Shown here piece by piece: positions 25,136-33,433 of a stretch of 64,000 bases of DNA (positions are counted from its first letter, which is position 1; every line of letters begins with the position of its first letter). The translations under genes and the position numbers were made by a program. The notes under the pieces are model-generated. The model was not told where the DNA came from, ran no database searches, and saw nothing but the letters and a program-made list of their open reading frames with translations. Location: NCBI RefSeq assembly GCF_003014735.1, contig NZ_PYAX01000004.1:310001-374000 (forward strand), written 5' to 3'. Source of the DNA: Saccharothrix carnea. GTDB taxonomy: Bacteria > Actinomycetota > Actinomycetes > Mycobacteriales > Pseudonocardiaceae.

Positions 25136-25485
25136 GCGGCGACCGGCACCTGCGTGGCCTGGTGCGGCCGTACGTGGTGACCGGCGGCCGGGCACACGCC
25201 AGCCGCAACACCTTCGACGCCGTCACGGTCGTGATCGCCACCCGCGAGCAGGTCTCCGGGCTGTCGCCGGAGAAGAAGCGGCTGATGGAGCTGTGCCGCG
25301 GCGGCGCGCTGTCGGTGGCCGAGATCGCCGCGCACCTCTCGCTGCCGATCAGCGTGACCAAGGTGCTGCTGTCCGACCTGGTCGACAGCGGGCACATCGC
25401 CACCCACGCCGCGGTCTCGCACACCGCCCGCCCCGACATGAAGCTGCTGAAGGACGTGCTCGATGGCCTCCGTGCTCGCCTCTGA
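25132..25485 (+). CDS. cvnC: Conservon DUF742 protein CvnC
   Basis: A 117-residue DUF742 protein, the third member of conservons. It has an opening LRGLVRPYVVTGGRA and a winged-helix-like half (CRGGALSVAEIAAHLSLPISVTKVLLSDL). Its role is unknown; DNA or partner binding is suggested by the fold. GTG 25132 overlaps cvnB; its end overlaps cvnD by 23 bases. Confidence 0.92.
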   Translation: MSGDRHLRGLVRPYVVTGGRAHASRNTFDAVTVVIATREQVSGLSPEKKRLMELCRGGALSVAEIAAHLSLPISVTKVLLSDLVDSGHIATHAAVSHTARPDMKLLKDVLDGLRARL

Positions 25486-26089
25486 CGGGCTGACCTCCGA
25501 CGGGCTCGCCGCTGACGGCGTCTACTTGCGCGACACCGTGCGGACGGCGGTGAAACTGCTGGTCGTGGGCCCGTTCGCGGTCGGCAAGACCACCTTCGTC
25601 GGCACCCTGTCGGAGATCAGACCGCTGCGCACCGAGGAGACGATGACGCAGGCGGGCGCCCTCGTCGACGACCTCGCCGGGGTCGACGGCAAGAGCACCA
25701 CCACGGTGGCGCTGGACTTCGGCAGGCTGACGCTGAGCGACGAACTGGTGCTCTACCTGTTCGGCGCGCCCGGCCAGCAGCGGTTCACCCGGGTCTGGAA
25801 GGACATCGCTTACGGCGCGCTCGGCGCGCTGGTGCTGGTCGACACCCGCCGGCTGGAGCAGTCCTTCGAGGTCATGGGCCTGCTGGAGGAGCTGCGCATC
25901 CCGTACGCGGTGGCGGTCAACACCTTCGACGGCGCGCCCGCCTTCCCCGGCGACGAGCTGCGGGACGCGCTGGACCTGCTGCCCGGGACACCGCTGATGT
26001 CGTGCGACGCCCGCGACGTGACCTCGTCCACGCAGGCGCTCGTCACCCTTGTCGAGTACCTGCTCACCCGCAACCAGGAGAACGCGTGA
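25463..26089 (+). CDS. cvnD: Conservon GTPase CvnD
   Basis: A 208-residue Ras-like nucleotide-binding protein. P-loop VVGPFAVGKTT (about residues 34-44), switch element TTTVALDFG, Walker B-like LYLFGAPGQQRF (DxxG equivalent) and VAVNTFDG in the position of NKxD. It is the predicted molecular switch of the conservon, regulated by CvnB. The N-terminus (residues 1-25) contains a short duplicated SDGL sequence. It overlaps the P450 gene cvnE by GTGA. Confidence 0.92.
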   Translation: MASVLASDGLTSDGLAADGVYLRDTVRTAVKLLVVGPFAVGKTTFVGTLSEIRPLRTEETMTQAGALVDDLAGVDGKSTTTVALDFGRLTLSDELVLYLFGAPGQQRFTRVWKDIAYGALGALVLVDTRRLEQSFEVMGLLEELRIPYAVAVNTFDGAPAFPGDELRDALDLLPGTPLMSCDARDVTSSTQALVTLVEYLLTRNQENA

Positions 26090-27462
26090 CCTCGCAAGCC
26101 GCCCCCGGGCAGGCATGTCCCGCACACCACGGCCGCAAGCCCTTGTACGGCCCCGAGTTCGCCGCCGACCCGGCCGCGACCTACCAGGCCCTGCGCGAGC
26201 ACGGCCCGGTCGCGCCGGTCGAGCTGGCGCCCGGTGTGCCCGCCAGCCTCGTGGTGGGCTACTCGGCCGCGCTGGACGTCCTGCGCAACCCCAGCGCGTT
26301 CCCGCGCGACCCGCGGCGGTGGCAGGCGAAGATGCCGCCGGACAGCCCCGTGCTGCCGATGATGATGTACCGCCCGAACTGCCTGTTCACCGATGGCGCC
26401 CAGCACGCGCGGCTGCGCGCCGTGGTCACCGACAGCCTGGCGCGGGTGGACGCGAACGCGTTGCGCGCCCACGTCGAGCGGACCGCGGACCGGCTGATCG
26501 CCCGGTTCGCCGGCAACGGCGAGGCCGACCTGCTCGGCGAGTACGCCCAGCTGCTGCCGCTGATGATGTTCAACCACCTCTACGGCTGCCCGCCCGCCCT
26601 GGGCGACCGGCTGGTCGCCGCCATGCGCGCCATCTTCGACATGGTCGAGCCGGAGCGGGCCAACGCCGAGCTGACGCAGTGCATGCTGGAGCTGGTCGCG
26701 CTCAAGCGTCAGCGGCCCGACCAGGACATGCCCTCGTGGATGATGGCGCACCCGGCGCGGTTGACCGACGAGGAGCTGATCCACCAGCTCATCCTGCTCA
26801 TGGGCGCGGGCACCGAGCCCGAGCAGAACCTGATCGCCAACGGCATCCGGCTGCTGCTGGCCGACGACCGGTTCGCGGGCAACCTCTCCGGCGGCAGCCT
26901 GCCGGTCGAGGAGGCGCTGGACGAGGTGCTGTGGACCGACCCGCCGATGGCGAACTACTCGGCGAGCTACCCGGTCGAGGACACCGACTTCGCCGGTGTC
27001 CGGCTGCCCGCCGCCGAACCGGTGGTGATCAGCTTCGCGGCGGCCAACAACGATCCCGCGCTGGCCGGCCAGCAGCGCTCGGGCAACCGGGCCCACCTCG
27101 CGTGGAGCGCGGGCGTGCACTCGTGCCCGGCCCAGCAGCCCGCCCGGCTGATCGCGTCGGTGGCGATGGAGAAGATCCTCGACGCGCTGCCCGACATGCG
27201 GCTGGCGGTCGGGGTGGACGAGCTGGTCTGGCGGCCCGGCCCGTTCCACCGCGCGCTCGCCGCGCTCCCCGTGCGCTTCACCCCGGTAGCCGTGCCCGTC
27301 CCGTCCGACGAGTCCCCTGGAGAAGCCCGATGGAACGCCCAGCCGACCCCGTCGTCCTCGATCCCAGCGGCCGTGACCTCCACGCCGAGTCCGCCGCCAT
27401 CGCCGCGCGAGGGCCGGCGACCCTGGTGGAGCTCCCTGGCCAGGTTGTTGCGTGGTCGGTGA
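26086..27462 (+). CDS. cvnE: Conservon-linked cytochrome P450, CYP157-like, lacking ExxR
   Basis: A 458-residue P450 directly coupled to cvnD. Where other P450s have ExxR it reads EVLW, so the invariant arginine is Trp, as described for Streptomyces CYP157 (EQSLW). I helix GAGTEPEQ has Pro in place of the oxygen-activating Thr. Heme loop WSAGVHSCPAQQP retains Cys. The last 45 residues form a Pro/Ser/Arg-rich tail that is read across the beginning of the next gene, a 133-base overlap that is unusually long. A natural tail or a frame shift near 27280 are both possible. In conservons of this type the two P450s are thought to work as a unit with CvnA-D. Confidence 0.88.
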   Translation: MTSQAAPGQACPAHHGRKPLYGPEFAADPAATYQALREHGPVAPVELAPGVPASLVVGYSAALDVLRNPSAFPRDPRRWQAKMPPDSPVLPMMMYRPNCLFTDGAQHARLRAVVTDSLARVDANALRAHVERTADRLIARFAGNGEADLLGEYAQLLPLMMFNHLYGCPPALGDRLVAAMRAIFDMVEPERANAELTQCMLELVALKRQRPDQDMPSWMMAHPARLTDEELIHQLILLMGAGTEPEQNLIANGIRLLLADDRFAGNLSGGSLPVEEALDEVLWTDPPMANYSASYPVEDTDFAGVRLPAAEPVVISFAAANNDPALAGQQRSGNRAHLAWSAGVHSCPAQQPARLIASVAMEKILDALPDMRLAVGVDELVWRPGPFHRALAALPVRFTPVAVPVPSDESPGEARWNAQPTPSSSIPAAVTSTPSPPPSPREGRRPWWSSLARLLRGR

Positions 27463-28550
27463 CCAGCCAGGAACTCTTACGCGACCTCCTCGGCGACCCG
27501 CGGGTCTCCAAGGACCCCCGGCAGCACTGGCCCGCCTACACCAGCGGCGCGATCTCCGCGGACTGGCCGCTGCACCTGTGGGTGTCGGTGCAGAACATGT
27601 TCACCGCGTACGGCGGCGACCACCGGCGGCTGCGGTCGTTGGTGTCCAAGGCGTTCACGGCGCGGCGCGTGGCGGCGATGCGGCCGTGGATCGAGCAGAT
27701 CACCGAACGGCTGCTGGACGGGCTCGACGCGGCGGAGGGTCCGGTGGACCTGCGGGAGGGGTTCTGCTACCCGATCCCGATCGAGGTCATCTGCCAGCTG
27801 TTCGGCGTGCCCGCCGAGGCGCGGTCGGACCTGCGGAAGGTGGTCGACGGCGTCTTCGACACCACGATCACCGCCGAGGCGGCCCAGGCGAACGCCGTGC
27901 GGCTGTACGGGATCATGCACGAGCTGGTCGCGGCGAAGCGGCAGAACCCCGGTGACGACCTGACCAGCGGGCTGATCGCGGTGCGCGAGGACGACGGCTC
28001 GAAGCTGGAGGAAGCCGAGCTGGTCGACACCCTGATCCTGGTGATCTCCGCCGGTTACGAGACCACGGTGAACCTGCTGGACCAGGCGATCACGGCGCTG
28101 CTGACCCACCCGGAGCAGCTGGCCGCGGTCCGGGCGGGCACGAGCGGGTGGGCGGACGTGATCGAGGAGACCCTGCGCTGGCAGGCCCCGGTCGCGAACC
28201 TGCCGCTGCGCTACGCCGTGGAGGACATCGAGATCGGCGACGGTGCCGTCATCGGCAAGGGCGAGGCGATCCTGGCGGCCTACGCGGCGGCGGGCCGGGA
28301 CAAGGCCGTGCACGGCGAGACCGCCGACCGGTTCGACATCACCAGGGCCGACAAGACCCACCTGGCGTTCGGCCACGGCGTGCACTACTGCCTGGGTTCC
28401 CCGTTGGCGAGGATGGAGGCGGAGGTCGCCCTCCCCGCGTTGTTCGCCCGGTTCCCCGGGATGCGGCTGGCCGTGGCGCCCGACGAGCTGAAGCCGGGCA
28501 ACTCGTTCATCTCCAACGGCCACGAATCCCTGCCGGTGACGCTGAAGTAG
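27330..28550 (+). CDS. cvnF: Conservon-linked cytochrome P450, CYP154-like
   Basis: A 406-residue P450 with all canonical motifs: ISAGYETT in the I helix, EETLRWQ for ExxR and [11 protein letters not shown] around the heme cysteine. Streptomyces conservons such as cvn9 end in a CYP157-CYP154 pair, which this reproduces. ATG 27330 has CTGGAGAAG upstream and lies inside the 3' end of cvnE. Codon 50 (27477-27479) is the rare TTA, so synthesis of this enzyme probably waits for the bldA-type tRNA. A GC-rich hairpin follows the stop. Confidence 0.9.
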   Translation: MERPADPVVLDPSGRDLHAESAAIAARGPATLVELPGQVVAWSVTSQELLRDLLGDPRVSKDPRQHWPAYTSGAISADWPLHLWVSVQNMFTAYGGDHRRLRSLVSKAFTARRVAAMRPWIEQITERLLDGLDAAEGPVDLREGFCYPIPIEVICQLFGVPAEARSDLRKVVDGVFDTTITAEAAQANAVRLYGIMHELVAAKRQNPGDDLTSGLIAVREDDGSKLEEAELVDTLILVISAGYETTVNLLDQAITALLTHPEQLAAVRAGTSGWADVIEETLRWQAPVANLPLRYAVEDIEIGDGAVIGKGEAILAAYAAAGRDKAVHGETADRFDITRADKTHLAFGHGVHYCLGSPLARMEAEVALPALFARFPGMRLAVAPDELKPGNSFISNGHESLPVTLK

Positions 28551-28565
28551 CCGCACACCCGTGGA

Positions 28566-28601
28566 CCGGGGGCGCGTCACCGGCCGGTGACGCGCCCTCG
28601 G
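28566..28601. terminator. Bidirectional terminator after the conservon operon
   Basis: GGGCGCGTCACCGG (28570-28583) joins directly to its reverse complement (28584-28597); with flanking pairs and one G-U the stem spans 28566-28601. It lies between convergent genes ending at 28550 and 28602. Confidence 0.75.
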
Positions 28602-28889
28602 TCATTCCTCCGGCGGCCCCCACAGCAGGAACGGCACGGAACGCACGTACTCGGCGTAGGCGGGGTCGTCGGCCGAAGTCGCGATCCGTTCCAGCACCAG
28701 GGCGAACTCCGCCCGGTCGGCACCGGTCAACCCGTCCAGCGCGGCGCCGATGACCTCCGTGCACTTGACTGCCGTGTCGGGCTCGATCTCGTCGTCGCCC
28801 GCGTCGTCCACGAACGCCAGCGCGTCGACGATCGCGCGGACCAGCGGTGTGTTGTCCACCCCGGCGATGCTAACCGGGTGGAGGAGCAA
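28602..28889 (-). CDS. Hypothetical small acidic protein
   Basis: Up to 95 residues, acidic, soluble, with a helical middle (LVRAIVDALAFVDDAGDDE) and the ending RSVPFLLWGPPEE. I do not recognise the family. The first ten residues depend on a TTG start at 28889; a GTG at 28859 (MDNTPLVRA) gives an 85-residue form and may be the true start, since neither has a clear ribosome binding site. Convergent to cvnF, with a shared terminator between them. Codon use is normal for the genome, which supports it being coding. Confidence 0.6.
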   Translation of the reverse strand: MLLHPVSIAGVDNTPLVRAIVDALAFVDDAGDDEIEPDTAVKCTEVIGAALDGLTGADRAEFALVLERIATSADDPAYAEYVRSVPFLLWGPPEE

Positions 28890-28938
28890 CGGCGGCCACC
28901 GCGATGACGCAGTCCGGCCGGGCGCGCGGACCGACCCC

Positions 28939-28980
28939 GGGGAGCGGGTCCGCGACCGCCCCTCCCCGGACCCGCTCCCC
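28939..28980 (-). terminator. Terminator of the PPOX/oxidoreductase operon
   Basis: Perfect inverted repeat GGGGAGCGGGTCCG (28939-28952) / CGGACCCGCTCCCC (28967-28980), loop 14 nt, two bases beyond the stop of the flavin-reductase-like gene. Confidence 0.78.
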
Positions 28981-28982
28981 CG

Positions 28983-29489
28983 TCAGGCAGGCGGTTCGGC
29001 CGGTCCCCGGTCCCGGTCACCCCGCCAGATCCGGCTGCGCAGGTCGGCGCCCCGGATGACCTGGACGCGCCAGGGCGTCAGCCGCAGCACGTGCAGGCGC
29101 GGGTCCGAGGGTGCGGTCCAGAAGTTGCCGAGGTGGTAGCCGGCGCCGGGTGGGCTCGTCGCGCGGTACAGCTCCCACACGTGCTCCTTGGTCGGCAACG
29201 CGTTGTCCCACCTAGCCTCCGCGTCGATCGCGACGGAGTTGTTGCCCGATGCCCAGTACGAGAAGCTGGTGTGCGGGTTGCCGGCCAGGTGCGCCGCCTT
29301 GACCGGTGTCCGGTACGTGGCGAGCCACCCGAGCGGCTCGCCGTCGACGTTCTCCCACACGGGGATCAGCACCCGGGTCCGGGGGCGGTGCCGCGCGTCG
29401 ACGGTGACCATCGTGGCGTACTTGATCGCCCCGATCGAGGCGTCGAACTCCGCCTCCAGGTCGGCGAAGCGCCTGACGACCTCGGTCAC
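28983..29489 (-). CDS. Pyridoxamine 5'-phosphate oxidase family protein
   Basis: A 168-residue split-barrel flavoprotein of the PPOX family (KYATMVTVDARHRPRTRVLI, HTSFSYW, VAIDAEARWD). Members bind FMN, F420 or heme and reduce or oxidise small molecules. GTG 29489 overlaps the stop of the upstream dehydrogenase gene, so the two are translated together. The C-terminus after RVQVIRGADL is a charged tail. Cofactor and substrate cannot be assigned. Confidence 0.82.
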   Translation of the reverse strand: MTEVVRRFADLEAEFDASIGAIKYATMVTVDARHRPRTRVLIPVWENVDGEPLGWLATYRTPVKAAHLAGNPHTSFSYWASGNNSVAIDAEARWDNALPTKEHVWELYRATSPPGAGYHLGNFWTAPSDPRLHVLRLTPWRVQVIRGADLRSRIWRGDRDRGPAEPPA

Positions 29490-30352
29490 CCGCCACCGCC
29501 GAACGACTCGACGACCCGGGCGAGGCTCGCGGCGCCGTGGCCCTCGGCGACCTGCCGGTCGACCAGGTCCTGGAACGGCTGGAGGGTGGGTGCCGCGACG
29601 CCGAGCGACGCGCTGGCCCGCAGGATCGTGGCCAGGCCCGACCGGTTCATGTCCAGACTGGACTCCTCGGTCGCGTAGTCGCCGCGGTCGATCTCGTCGG
29701 CGAACATCGACAGCGCCGGGAAGATGCCGGTCAGCCACGAGACCAGCGGCGGGGTCAGCTCGGCGGCGTCGATCCCGCCTGCCCTGCCCATCGCGGCCGC
29801 GTGCAGGAACCCGCTCAGCATCCCGTACATCCCGGCGAGGATGGCCATGTCGAACGCCGACGCCCGCCCGGCGTCCGGGCCCAGGAAGGTGCCCTTGCCC
29901 AGGAGGTCCAGCACGGCCCGCCACTCCTCGTGGACGTGCGCGGCACCGCTGTAGTTCACCGTCGAGTCGTCGGTGCCGAGCGTCTGCGGCACGGCGTAGA
30001 CGGCGCCGTGGAGGTAGTCGGCGCCCTGCCCGGCGACCTGTTCGGCCAGGGTCCGCGCGTCGTCCGGTCCGCCGGAGGTCAGGTTCACCACCGCGCGGCC
30101 CCGTGCCGCCTCACCCACGCCGGCCAGCACGTCCCGTGCCGCGGCGGGGTCCAGCACGGCGACGACCACCAGCGGGCTCGCGGCGAACGCCTCGGCCGCG
30201 GTGGGCGCGGACGTCGCACCGGCGGCGACGAGTTCCGCCGCCTTGCCCGCCGACCGGTTCCACACCGTCGTGGGGTGGCCGGCGGCCAGGAAGACCCGTG
30301 CGACCGCACGGCCGAGGTTGCCGAGCCCGATCACGCTCACCGGGGCGTTCAC
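29486..30352 (-). CDS. NAD(P)-dependent 6-phosphogluconate-dehydrogenase-like reductase (imine reductase-like)
   Basis: A 288-residue beta-hydroxyacid-dehydrogenase/imine-reductase type protein: Rossmann start VSVIGLGNLGRAVARVFL, NRSAGKAAEL after strand 2, LTSGGPDDAR as substrate loop and YAVPQTLGTDDS in the hinge, followed by the helical dimer domain. The usual catalytic Lys of hydroxyacid dehydrogenases is replaced by a non-lysine residue in the interdomain helix (FDMAILAGMYGM), a feature of imine reductases. GTG 30352 overlaps the stop of a 30-codon micro-ORF, and its own stop overlaps the PPOX gene. Divergent from the GlxA-type regulator, which may control it. Confidence 0.83.
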   Translation of the reverse strand: MNAPVSVIGLGNLGRAVARVFLAAGHPTTVWNRSAGKAAELVAAGATSAPTAAEAFAASPLVVVAVLDPAAARDVLAGVGEAARGRAVVNLTSGGPDDARTLAEQVAGQGADYLHGAVYAVPQTLGTDDSTVNYSGAAHVHEEWRAVLDLLGKGTFLGPDAGRASAFDMAILAGMYGMLSGFLHAAAMGRAGGIDAAELTPPLVSWLTGIFPALSMFADEIDRGDYATEESSLDMNRSGLATILRASASLGVAAPTLQPFQDLVDRQVAEGHGAASLARVVESFGGGG

Positions 30353-30441
30353 GCGGCCACCTCCGCGTGGAGGAGGTGCTCGACGGCGACGATCGCCCCT
30401 ACACCGAGAACGGTCACTGGCCGGGGAACAGGGGTGGTCAT
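30349..30441 (-). CDS. 30-residue micro-ORF in front of the reductase gene
   Basis: ATG 30441 has a near-perfect AGGAG nine bases upstream, the best ribosome binding site of this operon, and the frame ends in TGA overlapping the reductase GTG. The product contains RPVTVLGVGAIVAVEH. This resembles the first strand and glycine loop of a Rossmann protein, so it could be the stump of a deleted paralogous reductase that now serves to load ribosomes for the downstream gene. No function is proposed for the peptide itself. Confidence 0.55.
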   Translation of the reverse strand: MTTPVPRPVTVLGVGAIVAVEHLLHAEVAA

Positions 30442-30574
30442 GTCGTTGCTCCTGAGAAAGTCCCGCGTCGAGGCGGGGTGGTGATCGACTGCCTCCACCC
30501 TCGCAACGCGCGCCCGCCCCGACCAGTGGCACTGATGACGGCCGTCACCAAATTCCTGCCATAGGATGGGCGGC

Positions 30575-31573
30575 ATGAGCGTGGGAACCGTCGCCCTGGT
30601 CGTGCCCGACGAGATCGACCTCGTGTCCTGGGACCTCTACGAGCTGACCATCCCGGCCACGGTGTTCGGCAAGCCCCAGCCCGATCTGGCCGACCCCTGG
30701 TACGAGCTGCGGCTGTGCGCGACCGGGCAGCGCTCCGGCGACGCGGCGCCCGGTTTCGGGCTGCGCACCCCGTACGGCCTGGACGACATCGTCGGCGCGG
30801 ACACCGTCATCGTGGCGTCGGTGCCGGAGGTCTGCGTCGACTCCGCCGCCCCGGTGCCGCGGGAGCTGGTCACCGCGCTGCGCCGGGCCCACGCCGCCGG
30901 CGCGCGGATGGTGTCGCTGTGCAGCGGCGCGTTCGCCCTGGCCGAGGCGGGGCTGCTCGACGGGCGCCGGGCGACCGCGCACTGGATGCACACCGCGGCG
31001 TTGGCCGAGCGCTACCCGAAGGTCGAGGTGGACGACTCCGTGCTGTACGTGGACGACGGTGACGTGCTCACCAGCGCCGGCATGACCGCGGGCCTCGACC
31101 TGTGCCTGCACCTGGTCCGCCGCGACCTCGGTCCGCACGTGGCCAACCAGCTGGCGCGCCGCATGGTCGTGCCCGCGCACCGACCCGGCGGCCAGGCGCA
31201 GTTCATCGACCTGTCGGTGCCCGCCACCGACGAGCGCGGGCTGACGCCCGTACTGGAGTGGGCCCGCGCCAACCTGGACCGGCCGCTGACCATCGAGGAC
31301 CTCGCCCGGCGTGCGGCCGTGAGCCCGCGCACGTTCTACCGGCGGCTGCAGGAGAGCACCGGCACCACCCCGTTGCAGTGGCTGCTCAACCAGCGCCTCG
31401 GCCGGGCCCAGACCCTGCTGGAGTCGACCGACCTCTCGGTGGAGAAGGTGGCGGAGCTCAGCGGCCTCGGCACCGCGAACAACCTGCGCCACCACTTCCT
31501 CAAGCAGGTTGGCGTGACCCCGAGCGACTACCGCCGCGCCTTCCCCCGCCATCCGTCCGCGGCGGCGGGGTAG
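30575..31573 (+). CDS. GlxA family transcriptional regulator (DJ-1/PfpI + AraC)
   Basis: A 332-residue regulator. N-terminal DJ-1/PfpI-like domain (DEIDLVSWDLYELTIPATVFG, SLCSGAFALAEAGLLDGR, ATAHW) with a nucleophile-elbow cysteine but probably a ligand sensor; C-terminal AraC domain with two helix-turn-helix units (TIEDLARRAAVSPRTFYR, SVEKVAELSGLGTANNLRHHF). A -10-like TAGGAT (30562-30567) lies seven bases before ATG 30575, suggesting a leaderless mRNA and this start over the ATG at 30566. It is divergent from the reductase/PPOX operon, the likely target. Confidence 0.9.
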   Translation: MSVGTVALVVPDEIDLVSWDLYELTIPATVFGKPQPDLADPWYELRLCATGQRSGDAAPGFGLRTPYGLDDIVGADTVIVASVPEVCVDSAAPVPRELVTALRRAHAAGARMVSLCSGAFALAEAGLLDGRRATAHWMHTAALAERYPKVEVDDSVLYVDDGDVLTSAGMTAGLDLCLHLVRRDLGPHVANQLARRMVVPAHRPGGQAQFIDLSVPATDERGLTPVLEWARANLDRPLTIEDLARRAAVSPRTFYRRLQESTGTTPLQWLLNQRLGRAQTLLESTDLSVEKVAELSGLGTANNLRHHFLKQVGVTPSDYRRAFPRHPSAAAG

Positions 31574-31654
31574 GGCGCCGGCGAAAACGGCTCGGCGGCG
31601 GTCCGGAGCGGCTGCTATCGTCGGGCCGGAGAGCCGTTCGCAGGGAGACTCGAC

Positions 31655-31684
31655 GTGATAGGCGAAGACGACATCTCCGGGTGA
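31655..31684 (+). CDS. Nine-residue leader peptide upstream of ABC-F gene
   Basis: GTG 31655 preceded by CAGGGAGA opens the reading frame MIGEDDISG. Its stop falls in the loop of a hairpin TCCGGG (31676-31681) / CCCGGA (31687-31692). A second hairpin with arms GGCCGC / GCGGCC follows at about 31699-31724. A -10-like TATCGT is at 31616-31621. Short leader frames that overlap hairpins are typical of ribosome-stalling attenuation in front of ABC-F resistance genes. Confidence 0.5.
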   Translation: MIGEDDISG

Positions 31685-31789
31685 GCCCCGGATGTGACAG
31701 GCCGCCGGCAGTGCCGCAGCGGCCGTCGAAGTCGTCCCCTCCTCCGCTGGGCACCGTCTGCCCGCAGCACACACCGAGGTCTCTCACCC

Positions 31790-33430
31790 ATGTCCGAAAC
31801 CTGCGTCGTCGTGTCCGGCCTGTCGTTCTCCTGGCCCGACGACACCCCCGTCTTCGCCGACCTGTCCTGCACCATCCCGACCGGCCGCACCGGGCTCGTC
31901 GCGCCCAACGGCGCCGGCAAGACCACCCTGCTCAGGCTGATCGCGGGCGAACTGCGGCCGTCCGAGGGCAGCATCACGGTCGACGGCGTGCTCGGCTACC
32001 TCCCGCAGGACCTGCCGCTGACCGGTGAACCGACCGTCGCCGAGGTCCTCGGCGTCGCGCCGGTCCTGCGCGCCTTGGCGGCCGTCGAGTCCGGTGACGT
32101 CGCCGAGGAGCACTTCACCACCATCGGCAACGACTGGGACGTCGAGGAGCGCACCCGCGCCCAGCTGGACCGGCTCGGCCTGGGCGACCTGAGCCTGGAC
32201 CGATCCCTGGGCACGCTCAGCGGCGGCCAGGTCGTCTCGCTCGGCCTGGCGGCCCAGTTGCTCAAGCGGCCGGACGTGCTGCTGCTGGACGAACCGACCA
32301 ACAACCTGGACCTCGCCGCCCGCCACCAGCTCTACGACGTGCTCGACGACTGGCCCGGCTGCCTGCTCGTGGTCAGCCACGACCGCGCCCTGCTCGACCG
32401 CGTGGACCGCGTCGCCGAGATCGAGAGCGGCGAGATCCGCTACTACGGCGGGAACTTCACCGAGTACGAGCGGGCGGTCGAGGCCGCGCGGGAAGTCGCC
32501 GAGAAGAACGTCCGCAACGTCGAGCAGGAGCTCAAGCGGGAGAAGCGGGAGATGCAGCAGGCGCGCGAACGGGCCGCGCGCCGGGCGAGCACCGCGGCGC
32601 GCAACCTCGGCAACGCCGGGCTGCCCCGGATCTTCGCCGGGACCATGAAGCGCAACGCGCAGGAGTCGGCGGGCAAGGCGAGCGGCACGCACGCGGCACG
32701 GGTCAGCGCCGCCAAGGCCAAGCTGGACGAGGCCGAGCGGGCGCTGCGGGACGAGCAGAAGATCACCCTGGAGCTGCCGCAGACCGCCGTCCCGGCCGGG
32801 CGGACGCTGTTCCTCGGCGAACGCCTGCGCGCGGCCTACGGCGGGCGGGAGCTGTTCACGGGCGAGGGCGTGGACCTGGCGATCCGCGGCCCCGAGCGGA
32901 TCGCCCTCACCGGGGGGAACGGCGTGGGCAAGTCCACCCTCCTGCGGATCGTCCACGGCGACCTGGAACCCGACCGCGGCGACGTCAAGCGGGCCGACGG
33001 CCGGATCGCCTACCTGGCCCAGCGCCTGGACCTGCTCGACGGCACCCGCACGGTCGCCGAGAACCTCGCGGCGTCCGCACCGGCGATGCCACCGGCGCAG
33101 CGGATGAACCTGCTCGCGCGGTTCCTCTTCCGGGGTTCCCGGGCGCACCTCCCGGTGGGCGTGCTGTCCGGTGGTGAACGGTTGCGCGCCACGCTGGCGT
33201 GCGTCCTGTTCGCCGAACCGGCGCCGCAACTGCTGCTGCTGGACGAGCCGACGAACAACCTCGACCTGCTCAGCACCGGGCAGCTGGAACGCGCGCTCAA
33301 CGCCTACCAGGGCGCGTTCGTCGTCGTCAGCCACGACGAGCGGTTCCTGAACGAGATCGGCGTCGACCGCAGGCTCCGGCTCGAAGGCGGACGGCTGCTG
33401 GAGACGGCGGCGCCGACCACGTCCGGCTGA
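31790..33430 (+). CDS. ABC-F family ATP-binding protein (ribosome protection type)
   Basis: A 546-residue soluble protein with two ABC domains and no membrane part. First: Walker A PNGAGKTTLLRL (about residue 41), signature LSGGQ, Walker B LLLDEPTNNLDL. Second: GGNGVGKSTLL, LSGGE, LLLDEPTNNLDL. The linker of about 85 residues is rich in charged helices (EQELKREKREMQQARERAARR), matching the P-site tRNA interaction motif that displaces ribosome-bound antibiotics. ATG 31790 has no good Shine-Dalgarno, and the mRNA carries a 120-base structured leader with a micro-frame, consistent with antibiotic-induced attenuation. Whether it gives antibiotic resistance or is a housekeeping translation factor cannot be decided. 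Confidence 0.9.
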   Translation: MSETCVVVSGLSFSWPDDTPVFADLSCTIPTGRTGLVAPNGAGKTTLLRLIAGELRPSEGSITVDGVLGYLPQDLPLTGEPTVAEVLGVAPVLRALAAVESGDVAEEHFTTIGNDWDVEERTRAQLDRLGLGDLSLDRSLGTLSGGQVVSLGLAAQLLKRPDVLLLDEPTNNLDLAARHQLYDVLDDWPGCLLVVSHDRALLDRVDRVAEIESGEIRYYGGNFTEYERAVEAAREVAEKNVRNVEQELKREKREMQQARERAARRASTAARNLGNAGLPRIFAGTMKRNAQESAGKASGTHAARVSAAKAKLDEAERALRDEQKITLELPQTAVPAGRTLFLGERLRAAYGGRELFTGEGVDLAIRGPERIALTGGNGVGKSTLLRIVHGDLEPDRGDVKRADGRIAYLAQRLDLLDGTRTVAENLAASAPAMPPAQRMNLLARFLFRGSRAHLPVGVLSGGERLRATLACVLFAEPAPQLLLLDEPTNNLDLLSTGQLERALNAYQGAFVVVSHDERFLNEIGVDRRLRLEGGRLLETAAPTTSG

Positions 33431-33433
33431 GGC

